Shown here: positions 23,089-35,443 of the stretch, one piece after another
Position numbering within the stretch: the stretch's first letter is position 1
Layout of the letters: every line of letters begins with the position of its first letter
NCBI GenBank assembly: GCA_016748015.1
Contig: JAAOMT010000494.1
Coordinates: 211,156 to 275,155 of the forward strand
Direction: 5' to 3'
Source of the DNA: Geosiphon pyriformis
Taxonomy: Eukaryota > Glomeromycota > Glomeromycetes > Archaeosporales > Geosiphonaceae
Length of the DNA: 64,000 nucleotides
Position numbers and translations under genes: made by a program
The notes under the pieces: generated by a model
Told to the model about the DNA's origin: nothing
What the model saw: only the letters and a program-made list of their open reading frames with translations
Database searches by the model: none

Positions 23089-25261
23089 ATGAATATGGAC
23101 GTACCTTTGAAAAAAACCCCAGCTACAATTCCGGACCGTGACCAGCTCGAAAAACTCATAAAAGAAACAAAACAATTAAAACAAAAAGTTGACGCGTTAG
23201 AAAAAGAAAACATGTTACTCAAGAAATCCATTCATGATTTATCGGTTACCTATAGTGTAGCACACCATCAAAAATTAAGCCCCTTTATGCTTGATTTCGA
23301 GGAACCACTTCAAGAAAATGACAACGTAGGAGGGGGAGGCTCTATTGGGAATAGTAACGGGGTAGCCGGAAAAGAAATTAATTTGGAAAATTCTTCAAGT
23401 ATGATGTGCCAAAACATCGTGGATTTCATTATTTGACCAATTAAGTCTGATTGGTGTTTCTCGTGGCCTTATTTTAGGTAATAATACACGTGATAAGCAT
23501 CGTGAAGGGCGAACCTTTCACCTAAAATCAGAATTCAAGGTTAGGTATATTGATTGTGAACCTGATCTTTTTTGTGTCTTTATATTCCTTTGGTATTTAC
23601 CATTTTATCTAATACCCAGGGTCATGTAGGAGCTGTATACGCAGTACATTTTTCACCATGCGGGAAAATGCTCGCATCAGGATCTTTCGATAAAACCGTC
23701 CGGATATGGGATACCATAGCTTTACAAAAAGAGGTTTCGTATGATTCTTTAAATCCTTATTCCAATTAGGTATTACTTACTATGATAAATATTAATTCTT
23801 AGACTGCTTGCTTGAAAGGCCATTCCCTTAACGTCTCGGATGTCTGTTGGTCCAATGATTCTACTGCTTTACTATCAGGCGCATATGACCAGACTTGTAA
23901 AGTTTGGGATATAGAATCGAATAAGTACTCATGTTCTTTTGAAATTGAAGGATTCGTTCAGTGTGTCATGTTTGATCCTCAAGGTATTGGGAGTTGAAAT
24001 TTGAAATTTGAATTGTATAGCCTCATCAAACTGCAATTAATTAATAGATAATAATATATTTGCGAGTGGTACTTCACGCAAAGTATTGGCTATTTTCGAT
24101 ATTCGGAGTCAGGATGCCACCTTGATAATAAAAAATTATGGAATGATCAATTCCCTTTATGTTTGTGGCGATGGACAAACTATTATTACGGGTGATTCGT
24201 TGGGCTATATAAAAACATGGGATATCAGAGCGGGTATGAGGTTTGATTTCAATTGATGAGTTATATTATCTCATCGAAACCTCGTTGTTTTTAAACGGAA
24301 TTTCTGACCTTAGGAAATTCATTTCAGTCTAATTCTAACGAGCCAACTAAAAAGCCAATATCCCATATATCGGTCACTCGGAAAAGTCCAAGTAATGAAA
24401 TTTTGGAGATTTTGTACATCCAATTACAATTCTGACTAACAAACCATACTACTTGAATTGCATAAATTTAACATAGATGGGGATGAAGAACCTCGGCATA
24501 TGGCGGTGAATAGCTATGATAATGGCATGTTATATGTTTGACTAGACTTTGAAATATAAGCATCGCTAACTCTTATAATATTCCTCAAATAGTAATACGT
24601 GTATATGATCGCGGGTTTCAACCCCCCAAAACGCCGCTGCGTTTACAGCATGCCCTAAAAGGCTACAAAAATAAAGGCTGGCCTATTAAAAGTTCTTTTT
24701 TCCTGGGAAAAGAATGTTAGTCTAATTTACAGGACGAATAATTGAAATCCATATCTTTTACCTAAAATATTTGACTCCCAATAGATGAAATTTCAACGGG
24801 CCGTCGTTCGACCCACCATAAAGAAATATATGAAAATGGCGAATCGCGAGCAGACGTCGATGATACAGCCATGTGAGCATGTTTAAAATTTTCTTCATGA
24901 CCTTTTACTAGTTTCACTAATCCTCATCTGCGTTTCCTCCAAAAAATAAGCTTGGAGAAAGACAAACCACTTGAAGAAAATTTATTGCTAGCTACTGGCA
25001 GTGCCGATCCATATGCTTATCTATATAATGTTGGGGGGCCAGAGGTAATAATGATTTCGCTCTAGAATATTGTTGAGCTTATATTTAATATGTTGCTTTA
25101 TTCTGCAGGGTACGGGTGAGTTGATACAGAGGCTTGAAGGCCATACTGATTTTGTATACGCTGTTGACTTTCATCCCATCGAGCCGATCTTGGCGACTTG
25201 TTCGGCTGATTGTACAATAAAAATTTGGGCGCCAAATGGACGTGGGAAGAAGAAAAATTAA
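23089..25261 (+). CDS. WD40-repeat protein with N-terminal coiled coil
   Basis: Eleven exons: 23089-23398, 23478-23539, 23620-23733, 23803-23983, 24048-24233, 24314-24391, 24477-24524, 24593-24715, 24785-24872, 24951-25044, 25109-25261; 478 residues. The start is [20 protein letters not shown], and residues about 18-50 form a Lys/Glu/Leu coiled coil. Repeats follow with typical GH...WD signatures: [15 protein letters not shown]...[19 protein letters not shown]...[30 protein letters not shown], and a final [13 protein letters not shown]...IKIW. A seven-blade propeller is likely. WD40 proteins act as interaction scaffolds; the RbBP5/Swd1-like flavour of the later part is only suggestive. The intron after 24524 appears to be GC-AG, because only that keeps frame into IRVYDRG. 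Confidence 0.78.
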
Positions 25262-25395
25262 TCAATGTGATGAAATGCCAAGAGGTTGCCGCGATCCTTG
25301 TGTTTTATATTGCGCTTCTTTATGTGCATAAAGTATGCATCTCTGTTGAATCACGTGGCTACACCTTTCAACCTTGAAATATATACAGTTGCTCA

Positions 25396-25545
25396 CAGAA
25401 GAAACTGAACACGAAAAAATGGGAGATTCGAATATCTCGTCATTGAAAAATTGTAAGTGGCAAAAAGTGAATAAAATACATTCGTTAAAATGATAAATAT
25501 CTTTTAATGCAGTTTTTATTTCCGCTATTATTTAAATAAAAATTT
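25396..25545 (+). repeat. left terminal inverted repeat of the first Tc1/mariner element
   Basis: It runs from CAGAAGAAACTGAACACG through ACATTCGTTAAAATGA to GCTATTATTTAAATAAAAA. The same order is found inverted at 26518-26670 with scattered mismatches and small indels. Confidence 0.75.
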
Positions 25546-26517
25546 TGACCAATTTGGAAAATAATATTTCAAGACGAGTTTCTTATTAAATAAGTGTCAG
25601 AAAGACAGATTACATATTACAAAATTAAGACTTATGATCTGTATTTCCACCTCTTGCTTCTATCACCTTCCTAACCCTTTTTGGCATCGAGTCGATTAAC
25701 CTTTCACGAAAATTGATTTCGATCTAATTTTCGCGAAACCAAATTTTCGGTTTTTCTGGAAAAAATTTTGGCCCTTCTCCAGCATTGTCTCTAAGAGCAA
25801 ATCTAATAGATTTTCATTGAATATATCAACACAGTCATGCCCATTCACTTTGCCGTCAATTTTTCAGAACCACCACCAAATTTTACAGTTGGCAATCTCA
25901 CCGACAGTTTCGTCCATCTTACCCGAATAACTGGTACTTGGTTTCATCGACCAGACTCATCGCCAGTAATCAACCATAAAATTTCGGTATTTTTTTGCCC
26001 AAGCGAGTTTGTGTTTTTTGTGCGTAGGTGTGAGCCGTGGTTTTTTGCGTTTAATTCTGGGACATAATCAATGCTCTCGGAATATACACTGCGCGCGTTC
26101 CACTGATAAATGGACTCTTAGGTAAATTTAGAGTTGGTGTTGGACTTGAACAGTGGTGGAACATTTTCCGGATGTTATTAATCAAACGACATTTCGTTTA
26201 TAACGATTCGAAAGAGTGGATGGGTGACCAGGTTTTGGTTTGTCATTAAAGCTTCCAGTTTCTTTTTTATTTTTGCAAATGTTTAAACCTGAAGATAGGG
26301 CTACCTGGTTTGATGCAGATTGTGCTTGTATCATTCTCGCAGCACATATATTCGAGAGCGGTTTTCTTGTGAAATACGAGGCATTGAAATAAAAAAAAAT
26401 TGGTTAAAAATCTTGGTGAGATGAAAAAATTTATTTTATTTACAGTTAGTGAACTTTTTAAAGCAGTTTTCTTCATTGACTGATTTGGTTATAATTAACT
26501 GAATGCAATAAAAATTT

Positions 26518-26670
26518 TCATTATTTTTATTTAAATAATAGCGAAGAATAAAACTGTATTAAATGATATTTTCATTTTAACGAATGTATTTTATTTACTT
26601 TGGCTGCGTAAAATTCTTCACTCGCGAGACATTCGAATTCGCCATTTTTTTTCGCGTTCAGTTTCACTGA
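26518..26670 (-). repeat. right terminal inverted repeat of the first Tc1/mariner element
   Basis: The reverse complement reads CAGTGAAACTGAACGCG, then ACATTCGTTAAAATGA, then GCTATTATTTAAATAAAAA. It matches the left repeat over about 150 bp. Confidence 0.75.
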
Positions 26671-27023
26671 ATGAAATTTTCTGACGCAATTATCATGATA
26701 ATCATCATTTGATCTTTAGAACAATAGCCAAGAAACTTTAAACTGGATAATAATCTGAGAGCACTCAGTTTTTTTACGTTTTTAAAATAACACAACTCAA
26801 TTACAGAGGGTTGAATTATTGTTCATTGCAAAATTTATTTTTCGTTAATATGGATAGTTTTTTCAATTAGTAAAGCCCTTTTATAATTTTTCAAATTTAA
26901 AAATTTTGAACCACTTTTTACTGTACAGGGGGGTATAAAAAATATTGGAAACTTTTATAATATGTTATATAAAAGAACTAACTTATGAATCGTTAATTTT
27001 TTATTATTATATTAAAATACATG

Positions 27024-27825
27024 TTAGTAGTTTGTTTGACCCCCATTTGCTTCAAGAATAGCTTGAACTCGACGTGGCTAGACTTGATCAAATTACGATA
27101 ATAATTTACAGGTATCGCATCCCATTCTTCCTTAACCCAATGTTCCAATTGTACAATATTTGAGGGTTGTGAATTATGTTGACGAATTTTAACTTCAATA
27201 TATGACCAAAGATTTTCTATTGGAGTAATATCAGGACTTTGTGGTGGCCAAGGAAGTAATTCAACATTTGAAGAGGTAAGAAAAGAACGCGCGACTTTTG
27301 ATGTGTGGATTGGTGCATTGTCTTCCTGAAAAAAAAAACTTTTTTTTAGTTTTTTTTGCTTGAAGTTTTACTGTAGAAATTGCATAATTAGCCAAGGTTT
27401 TNNNNNNNNNNNNNNNNNNNNNNNNNNNNNNNNNNNNNNNNNNNNNNNNNNNNNNNNNNNNNNNNNNNNNNNNNNNNNNNNNNNNNNNNNNNNNNNNNNN
27501 NNNNNNNNNNNNNNNNNNNNNNNNNNNNNNNNNNNNNNNNNNNNNNNNNNNNNNNNNNNNNNNNNNNNNNNNNNNNNNNNNNNNNNNNNNNNNNNNNNNN
27601 NNNNNNNNNNNNNNNNNNNNNNNNNNNNNNNNNNNNNNNNNNNNNNNNNNNNNNNNNNNNNNNNNNNNNNNNNNNNNNNNNNNNNNNNNNNNNNNNNNNN
27701 NNNNNNNNNNNNNNNNNNNNNNNNNNNNNNNNNNNNNNNNNNNNNNNNNNNNNNNNNNNNNNNNNNNNNNNNNNNGAAATAATCCCTCCTTTTTGGTATT
27801 CAGAAAGTTCTTTTCCAAGACACAT
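27024..27825 (-). pseudogene. Tc1/mariner transposase, frameshifted and interrupted by Ns
   Basis: N-terminal part MCLGKELSEYQKGGII at 27825, catalytic region about 27330-27100, C-terminal tail ending at 27024. The expected transition from NLIKS to the PRRVQAIL tail requires a frame change near 27080. The middle, including the first catalytic Asp, is hidden in the unsequenced gap. Confidence 0.8.
27402..27775. other. assembly gap (374 N)
   Basis: A run of N inside the second Tc1/mariner element. Its length may be an estimate. Repeat-induced assembly failure is the likely cause. Confidence 0.99.
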
Positions 27826-28046
27826 TTGATGCGGTAAATTTTTTCACGACAAGAATGTTTGATATTTTATATATACGCGTATAATCCACTGTTGTGTTTT
27901 ACAAGGACGCGATTTATGTTGATTTGTAGATTATAACTATAAGTAATTATAAAAAAAATTATGGCTTAAATTGGTAATGGTATTACAATATATAGCCTTT
28001 TTTATATATTATATTAAGTGTCCAATACTTTTTATACCCCCCTGTA

Positions 28047-31000
28047 TATAGTAAGCAGTATTTTTTTTAAATAAATTAGAAATATATTTTGTTAATTAGA
28101 ACCTTGGAAAGAAATCTACAACAACTTTTAAATTTAGGTGTATTTTATATTAGATTCAAAAAAATAAAATCAAGTTTTTTGTTTTAAATAAATTCAATAG
28201 AATATCTATTTTTACAATTAATTATTTTATATTTGTTCAGCCTAAATATTTTTGAGTGTATTTTCTATCAAGGTTTTATACTTTCCTTATTCTTTTTCTT
28301 TCATCATTTCAAATCTTTGTATAAATAGATCTGAAACTTAAGAGAAGATACCGCTTTTTATTCGAGTAAATTGTTTTAAATAATTTTATTTGTAATTTTT
28401 TGATTTTTTTCTTATTTTTTAAAATTGTAAAATATAATTTATTAGGCTCAAAATCAAATAAATTCCAAGATGTAAACTTATTCCATATTTTTATTATTTA
28501 ATTCTTTGCTTTCAAAGTTAAAATATTGGGCCTTGTATATTGCAATTTTATTTACTTCAATGGTTTATTATAAGATATAGCTACTTGAGTTTATATTTTT
28601 TAAGAAAATACTCAATGCTAGATATATGGTTTTGTTTTCAAAAGAGAAACCTAAAAGAAACAAAAAAAATAATGATTTATTAAACCGTTATTTATTTTTA
28701 AACATAATTACTAAACTTTTGAACTTACTAACCACAGAACATATTATTTGAAATTTTTATGATAAATTAATAGCTTTGTGAGATTTTCAAATGAATTAAG
28801 TTTTGTCTTAAAAATTTAAAATATACTTTACTTATATATTAATTATTTGAACTGATTTAAGTTTTTTTAGCACTCTAATGTAAATATACTGGTGCTAAAA
28901 ATCTTCAAAATTTACTAAAGAAATTGTTTTTCTATAATTTAAATATCAAAAATGAAGAAATACCATTTTCTTATAAAAAAATTAGAAAAAAAAGAGCCTA
29001 AAAATTTGACAGAAAAGTCTTTAACATTAAAATAAAACTAGTTTTAATTATCGTGGTTTAAATAAAAGAGTTCAAATTGTTTTAAAATTTTAGAAAAAAG
29101 ATTTTGAATTTTTTAGTAAAGTACATAATAACCAAAATGGGTTTGGATAATAATAATTTGAATTATTCGGATGAAATAAATAGTTTCAATAATATTTTTT
29201 AAAGCATTTTTTTATTTTGTTGTTTTTTATCTCTGTTTTCAATAGTAAACTTTTGAAATTGAATTTAAATTTGAATATAATGTCTCTTTTTGAACAAAAA
29301 ATTTTATAAAATATTCTAATTCTGAATTTTGTTTTATAAAAATCAAATCTTAGCATAATAATAATAATAATAAAAATTGAATGTGATTTGTTGAAAATAA
29401 TTGGAACTTTTGGTTTTAAAAAAAATCATTTATCTTTTAACAAAATTCTAAACTATAAAAAATTCTACTTTTTGAAAGAACAGTTTAATAAACAAGCAAA
29501 ATTTTAATTTTATAAGGTTCACATACATTATTTGTCTAATGTTTTGCTTATTTGGAATTACAATTAAGTCTGTTTATATTAAATTTGAATGCACCAAACT
29601 TTAAGTATAGTAAACAAAAATTGCCTTGATCAAATTTTTATAATTAATAAATCTACTCATAATAAACTTTATTAATAAATCTGTTTATAATGAATTTGAA
29701 CTTATCTTATGAATTTTCATATTTAATTTGCTCTTCTTATAACGAATTTTCATATGAGCACATGTAATATTATATGTAATATAATGCAAAATTTCGTTTT
29801 TGATAATCATATTATATTTATTATTTATTATTTAGGATTAATAATATTATGTTATGGCTTTTTTGTAAAAAAAAATTATTATAAACACCTTTAATTTTAG
29901 GATAATTTAATATTAATTATATTTAACAATAGTAAAAAGCAAGTCTTTTTACTGTTTAAAAATGTGAAATTTGTAAAGTAAAAAAACAATTTAAGTTTAA
30001 GTCATATAAAGCTTGTCAACAATACAATATTAAAAAAATAATAATAATTGATATTTTAAAAAAAATATATTTGCTTGGCATTACAATTAAACAAGATGAT
30101 TTAAAAAAATTTTGAAAAACTGCAAATTTATTATCTGTTAAATATTAAAAATAAATATATTTTTATTATAAATATTTTTTTGTGCTTATAATTTTAAAAA
30201 TATTTAAATTACTAATAAAATTGGTATTTTTTGAAAAATAAAATCTTTATATGTTTTGATTTATATTAAACTATTAAATTACGATTTTTTGTACTACAAA
30301 TTTTTTGAGAACAGAAAAAAATAAAGCTTAGTCTTATTTACAAATATGAAAAATATTGAGCAATATAAAACTTATATTACTATTAAAATAAGACAGCTTA
30401 AATGTAAGTTAGTATTTTTAAAAAAAAAAAATTTATATTTAATAAAAATGTGAAAAAACAAAATAAAAATATTCTATTATTAATTGACAATAAACTAATA
30501 TATAATGCAAAAATTAAAATTTTCTACTAAATATTACAACTTTTTTGATACTAAATTACTTATTTTTTTTAAATGTAAATATAAGACTTTATTTATTTAA
30601 AATTAAATTAAAGCATATAAAAATTTTTAAAATAATGTTGTAATTCTTGTTAATTATAAAATATATAATGTTTTAATAAATACAGCAAAAAAACATAGTC
30701 TAAAATATTACAACAAATAATACATAACTGTTAATTTAAAACTGGTATTTTTAAAAAAGAACAATTATTGAATTTTTTAATATTAATGAAAATAAAATTT
30801 TTTTTTGGAAATGCTTCTTAAAAATTTACTAAATAGTAAAAATTTTTTAGTAAATAAATATTTAAACAGAATTTATTGATAAAAATATAAAAAAAGTAAT
30901 TAAAAGAAAGTTAAAACAGTGAAATAATAAGTAATATAGTAGTTAAAACATCAGTAAATATAGTTTTAAAGTATTTGTATTAGCAAAAATTAGAATTGGT

Positions 31001-32361
31001 AAGATTGATAAAGAAATAAAAATTTTAAAAAGATTAAATAGATAAATTGAGTTAGTCATTCAAACAAACTAATTTCAACTATTATTTTGAAAATAAAATA
31101 ATAAAGTAGTTTTAACAGTTTATTAATATTTATATCTGCATTTTATTATATTTGTTTTTATATTTTTATATTAATAAAAGTAATTCTTACAAGCTTTTTA
31201 TTAATAAATATAATAAAAATTTATTTTCTTTTAAAGTCATATCTCTTACTTATTTTAAACTTCTTAAATAAAATAAAACAATTGTTATTGTTATTTAATA
31301 AAGAAAATTTCACCAAAATTGAATAAATTATGTACGTTACCATTACATAATACATCTAGCTGGCTATAACAAACAAATGATAGGAGATTCTGTATAAATA
31401 GAGTCCATTATCTTACTGTAAGTCTTTTTGGAGATTTCAATTTCTTGATGATTTTTTTACATTCTAAAATATAAAAGAAAGGCATTTTCTAGCAGCAATC
31501 TTGTCCTGTGTGACAAGATGCAACTTCCAATTATTTGAGACTAAATGAGATAATATTATTTAATTAATTATTAATCATAACAAAGAATTGAAATAAATAT
31601 ATAAATAAATTATGTAAAGTTTATATGCAAATAAAAAAACATTCAAAATGATATTTGGCAAAACAAATTTAAACTGATTCAAATTTTTTAACCTTATTTT
31701 TTAAAAATGAACAAATTTTTGTCAATATTTCCAAGTTTTTTGATTTCGGTTTAGTTTTTTCATTTTAAAAATTGTTGTTTTTAGAGGAAAAAAATACAAT
31801 TAAAGTGTTTTTAATGTATTCTTTCAATTTAGCAGAATTTCGCAAGGTAGAATTGATTAACCATTTGTACAATCAATCGGTTATCATTACCAATTAACTT
31901 TGAATTAGGTAAGTTTTATCTTTCTATTTCTCCGATTCATAGATGCAACTCAAATTTTTACATATTTTTACAAAAAATATGGTTCATTCTTTTATTTGAA
32001 AATTGGAATTAAAAAAATTACATCCATTAAATAAATTATTTAAGTAGAAAAAATAGCTATTGAAATTACCTAAATTTATAAGGGAAGAGATATTTCCCCA
32101 TAACATCTCTTCTATTTAACGTCCCTTTTTATATTAAAAATTTTCCCGTTCAAAGTAGAACATATGTAATTTCTCAAATCATGCATGTATTTCTGAAATA
32201 AATGCCTGATACATAAATATAAAATATTGCATGATTAAAATTAATGAATTCCAATTATATTTATTCAAAAATTACATATGGCTATTTATCGACATAGAAC
32301 TTTGAAACAAATATAAATTGACCTGTAACCATTGTCCAATCATACACCTTCAAGGTGTTTA
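28047..32361. other. AT-rich desert
   Basis: About 4.3 kb of highly AT-rich DNA with poly-A/T and short TAA/AAT arrays (for example near 29350). No open frame, tRNA or element end was seen. Composition becomes more normal from about 31300. Confidence 0.65.
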
Positions 32362-33204
32362 TTAATAACCTCCATGTGGGGGAGGAAGGGGGGGTTGTGA
32401 TCCAGGCACTAGTGAAAGTGGTAGAGAAAGCCGAGGTTGTGACCCAGGCACTTGTTGATTGTATGGTTGTGGCGATGGATGTCCTACCTGTTGATTGTAT
32501 GGTTGTGGCGATGGGTGTCCTACCTGTTGATTGTATTGTTGTGGCAATGGATGTCCTGCCTGTTGATTGTATGGTTGATAGTATAGAGTTTCTAAACCGG
32601 TAATCTTACTATCTGATGGATATGTTATTGGATGCTGATATTCGGGATCGGGAGTGTAATTTTGAGATGATAATTCAGGGGGTAATGATGCATAGAATTG
32701 ACCGGAAGGTGGTGCACCTGGGGTTTGGGCATAGTGAGGGTATGAGTAACTTGATTGTAGAAAGTTGTAATCCGGTTGATGGCCACCGTTGTCATTATAA
32801 TCGCTTAGTGGAGGAGGTGAACTTAGATATGGAGAAGGTTTTAATTTATATTCCATTTGTCCACCCGGAATCAATTCATTATTAGTTTCAGATGAAGTTG
32901 GCGGAATCGTCTTTACTTTTTTGTGTCTTTTATAAATTTTCCAAAATAGCAACGCAGCAAAAATTGCTACTCCGACACCAACTACAACCCCTATTATTAT
33001 GGTCTTCGAAGAACCTTTTGTACCAACTGGTGGAGTAACAGTTTCTGTTTGAGTATAATAAACTGTGGATGTTCTTGTTGGAGTTAAAGTATTTTTTTTA
33101 GTTGCTGTTGGAATTTGAGCAAGGACACCAAAATCACCAGAACTAATTATACAAAATCCAGCCAACAATATAAAGGCTGATAATCTTGTCAATTTATTCA
33201 TCAT
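32362..33204 (-). CDS. type I membrane protein with Pro/Gln-rich repeat tail
   Basis: An intronless frame of 280 residues. Residues 1-30 are a signal peptide (hydrophobic core AFILLAGFCIISSG, likely cleavage after VLAQ). Residues 31-67 are a short Thr-rich outer segment. Residues 68-90 are one transmembrane helix (TIIIGVVVGVGVAIFAALLFW), followed by a basic stop-transfer stretch (KRHKKVK). The rest is a disordered tail rich in Pro, Gln, Tyr and Ser, ending in three and a half copies of a 12-residue unit (YNQQVGHPSPQP). The layout resembles fungal Wsc/Mid2-like sensors in outline (short Ser/Thr ectodomain, one helix, cytosolic tail), but no WSC cysteine domain is present. Function is unknown. 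Confidence 0.75.
   Translation of the reverse strand: MMNKLTRLSAFILLAGFCIISSGDFGVLAQIPTATKKNTLTPTRTSTVYYTQTETVTPPVGTKGSSKTIIIGVVVGVGVAIFAALLFWKIYKRHKKVKTIPPTSSETNNELIPGGQMEYKLKPSPYLSSPPPLSDYNDNGGHQPDYNFLQSSYSYPHYAQTPGAPPSGQFYASLPPELSSQNYTPDPEYQHPITYPSDSKITGLETLYYQPYNQQAGHPLPQQYNQQVGHPSPQPYNQQVGHPSPQPYNQQVPGSQPRLSLPLSLVPGSQPPLPPPHGGY
32453..32577 (-). repeat. 36-bp tandem repeat, 3.5 copies, within the membrane protein gene
   Basis: Units at 32453-32488, 32489-32524, 32525-32560 and a partial copy to 32577. Each encodes Y-N-Q-Q-x-G-H-P-x-P-Q-x on the minus strand, with a few substitutions. Confidence 0.9.
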
Positions 33205-35443
33205 GTTATTTCGTCAATAGCCACACATGAAATATGCAAGCTCCAATTATTTTAAAAAAAATGCTAAATTTTCCCTTGCTTGAAGTATGCAAAGGATGGG
33301 GTATAATAGCAAAAGCCAATAAGCTAGTTATTTAAAGTTTTTTAGAGGAATTGGTTTGACAATTTTTCTTCAATGGGTGTCACGTAATACCTAGGTCATT
33401 ATTGAGAAGGGCGTCTACTTAAAAGGTAAAATGACAGGGGTTTAGTAAGAATGCAGCATTTAGTTAATGAAACATGGGCAGGATTTTTGGTTGTGGATCA
33501 CAAATAAAATGCAAAACGCTGAAAATCATCTAATTCGTCGTCGAACCTGTTTTTATTCAGGGTTCCTTGTTAAACGAGATACGAATTTCCAAATAAATTA
33601 AAAGCCACAATCAATTAAGTTTGATAAGCACAATAATGTTGTGTAACTTTATCAAATCAGAAATGGTGGCTTATTTCTATAAACTTTATATAAAATTATA
33701 ATATAAAAATAGTTTATTTAAAAAAAAATTTCATGAACTTTAAAGTTACTATTACCAATAATTAAATTTTAATTTTAAGGTTTTATTTTAAGGTTATTTT
33801 CAAGACTATTTGATTTGATAAATTTAATATTAATTATTAAAATTTTGTTGTTAAAACTGTAAAATTTGAAATAAATAAATAAATATTTTATTTTTTAATT
33901 GGAGTTTTTTTTAAAAAGATTATTAAAAATATTGAATTTATAATAATTTTAATTAATTTACAATTTTTGATTTTTGAAAATTACTTTAAATAATAATATA
34001 AAAACAATCTTAAAAATATTTTTATTCTTAATTATATATTTGAATTTTTCTATTTGTAAAATAAATAAAACAATAAAATTATTGGTTTTTAATATATATA
34101 TATATATATAATATGTGTAATAGATTAATTATTATTTTTTAAATATTTTAAATATTTAGTTATTTTATTATTGTGCTACAATTTTCAAATATTTTGAATT
34201 GAAAAGTTGAAAAAAAAGTTGAAAAAAATAATAATTAATTTATATATTTTTACAATTTAATTGCATTAAAATGTTTTTTGAAATAAAAAAAATTTAAATA
34301 TATTATAAATAAAAGTCTAAACTAAATCGCTAATTCAATAATATTAAATACCAAATATTTCATAATATTAAAATCTATTAACAATTCTTTAATAATTAAA
34401 CACATAAATAAATAAATAAATAAGAAAGGAAATTTACCAAAACAATTATTCTTAATAAACAGGTTTCAGTAGTTATAGTGCACAAAGACCCCTCAAACAA
34501 ATGTCACTATTACATGTATTTGGTACACGAAGAAACTTATTGTGTAAGCATCTATACTAACTGCTATTAATTTAAAGGTATTTTTCTAAACGGTATTTGA
34601 TAAATATCAAGCCTATTATTATTTATCTTGAAAATAATTGCTTAGATAATTTTGCATTTGTTCTTGTAATTTGCAAAAACTCACAACTTTGATTTATTTC
34701 TTAAATACTTATTCCGTCAGAAAATTCTCCTATTTCTAGCTACTTTTTCATAGCAAATTTAAGGAATGGGATTAAATCAAACTGGTTTCATTCTATTAAT
34801 TTTCTTTAATTTTATTCCTTTACCTCCTAATCGGTAAGAAACTATTACCGTGAAAGTGCAAATTAATTAATTAATTAATTAATTTAATCTTTTATTTATT
34901 TATATTTTTAAAAAATATTACCAATTTCGTTTACATTAAGCTATTTTTTTAATTATTTAATGAAAAAAACTGAATAAACAAAATCAAATTAAATAAATTG
35001 ATTAATTCTATTAAACTTAAATTCGATCTAACGGCAAAATTTGTTAGCAAATTTGTGTAAAAAGAAGGATACCATAATTAGTTTTAAAGATAAATTCTTT
35101 TTCATGAAAACTTTTTGAATGCAAAATCTATTTTCTTAAACCAGAAGTTACAAATTCAAGTTGAAATTAAAACAGCAAAAAGATGTGATTATGAGAGATA
35201 ATACCAGAAACCCTTGATTGAAATTTCTTAGGACTATTAAGAAGTTCACAAAAATTCTTAGTATATGTTCCAGTTAATTAATAGAAAAATTTCCTATAAT
35301 GGTTAATGATTTCAATTGTCAAATATATATATATATATATATTTAGTTTAATTTTATTAGAAGAAAACTATGAAGGGTTATCTTAAATAATAGTTCAAAT
35401 TTTCAAACTTTATAGAACTCTAAACTAGATCCTACCTTCCCTC
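33205..35443. other. AT-rich intergenic region with TA microsatellites
   Basis: The proximal 400 bp has near-normal composition and would include the promoter of the minus-strand membrane protein. From about 33650 it is AT-rich, with TA-dinucleotide tracts near 34097-34113 and 35323-35342 and TTAA repeats near 34863-34885. No gene is supported. Confidence 0.6.

Larger units (their letters stand above)
25386..26683 (-). mobile_element. degenerate Tc1/mariner element with about 150 bp inverted ends
   Basis: Long terminal inverted repeats flank a decayed minus-strand transposase. Remnants include PTVKFGGGS (about 25870-25900) and the C-terminal end (MPKRVRKVIEARGG, stop at 25625). The frame is interrupted repeatedly and parts of the DDE core are missing or unreadable. 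Ends are uncertain by about 15 bp. The element would be about 1.3 kb, the usual size for this superfamily. It inserted just 3' of the WD40 gene. Confidence 0.75.
26926..28044 (-). mobile_element. Tc1/mariner (IS630-like DDE) element with assembly gap
   Basis: The ends are inverted repeats starting CAGGGGGGTATAAAAA and continuing to TATTGGA with one mismatch. Each end is flanked by TA (26924-26925 and 28045-28046), the diagnostic target duplication. The minus-strand transposase begins at 27825 (MCLGKELSEYQKGGII, the usual N-terminal helix-turn-helix start). After the gap come QEDNAPIHTSK and PPQSPDITPIENLW, two catalytic Asp blocks. The C-terminus ends RRVQAILEANGGQTNY at 27024. A frameshift near 27080 separates the catalytic part from that tail, so this copy is probably inactive. 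The well-preserved ends suggest fairly recent movement. Confidence 0.9.

Noticed and set aside
25837-26067. 76-codon plus-strand frame
   Set aside because: Antisense to the Tc1/mariner transposase remnant (PTVKFGGGS on the minus strand).
27360-27825. Long frames spanning the N run
   Set aside because: Open only because the gap translates as X. Only the ends are informative, and they belong to the transposase.
29340-29380. Short AAT/TAA array considered as a CRISPR-like or satellite repeat
   Set aside because: Simple low-copy microsatellite without spacers; not a CRISPR array.
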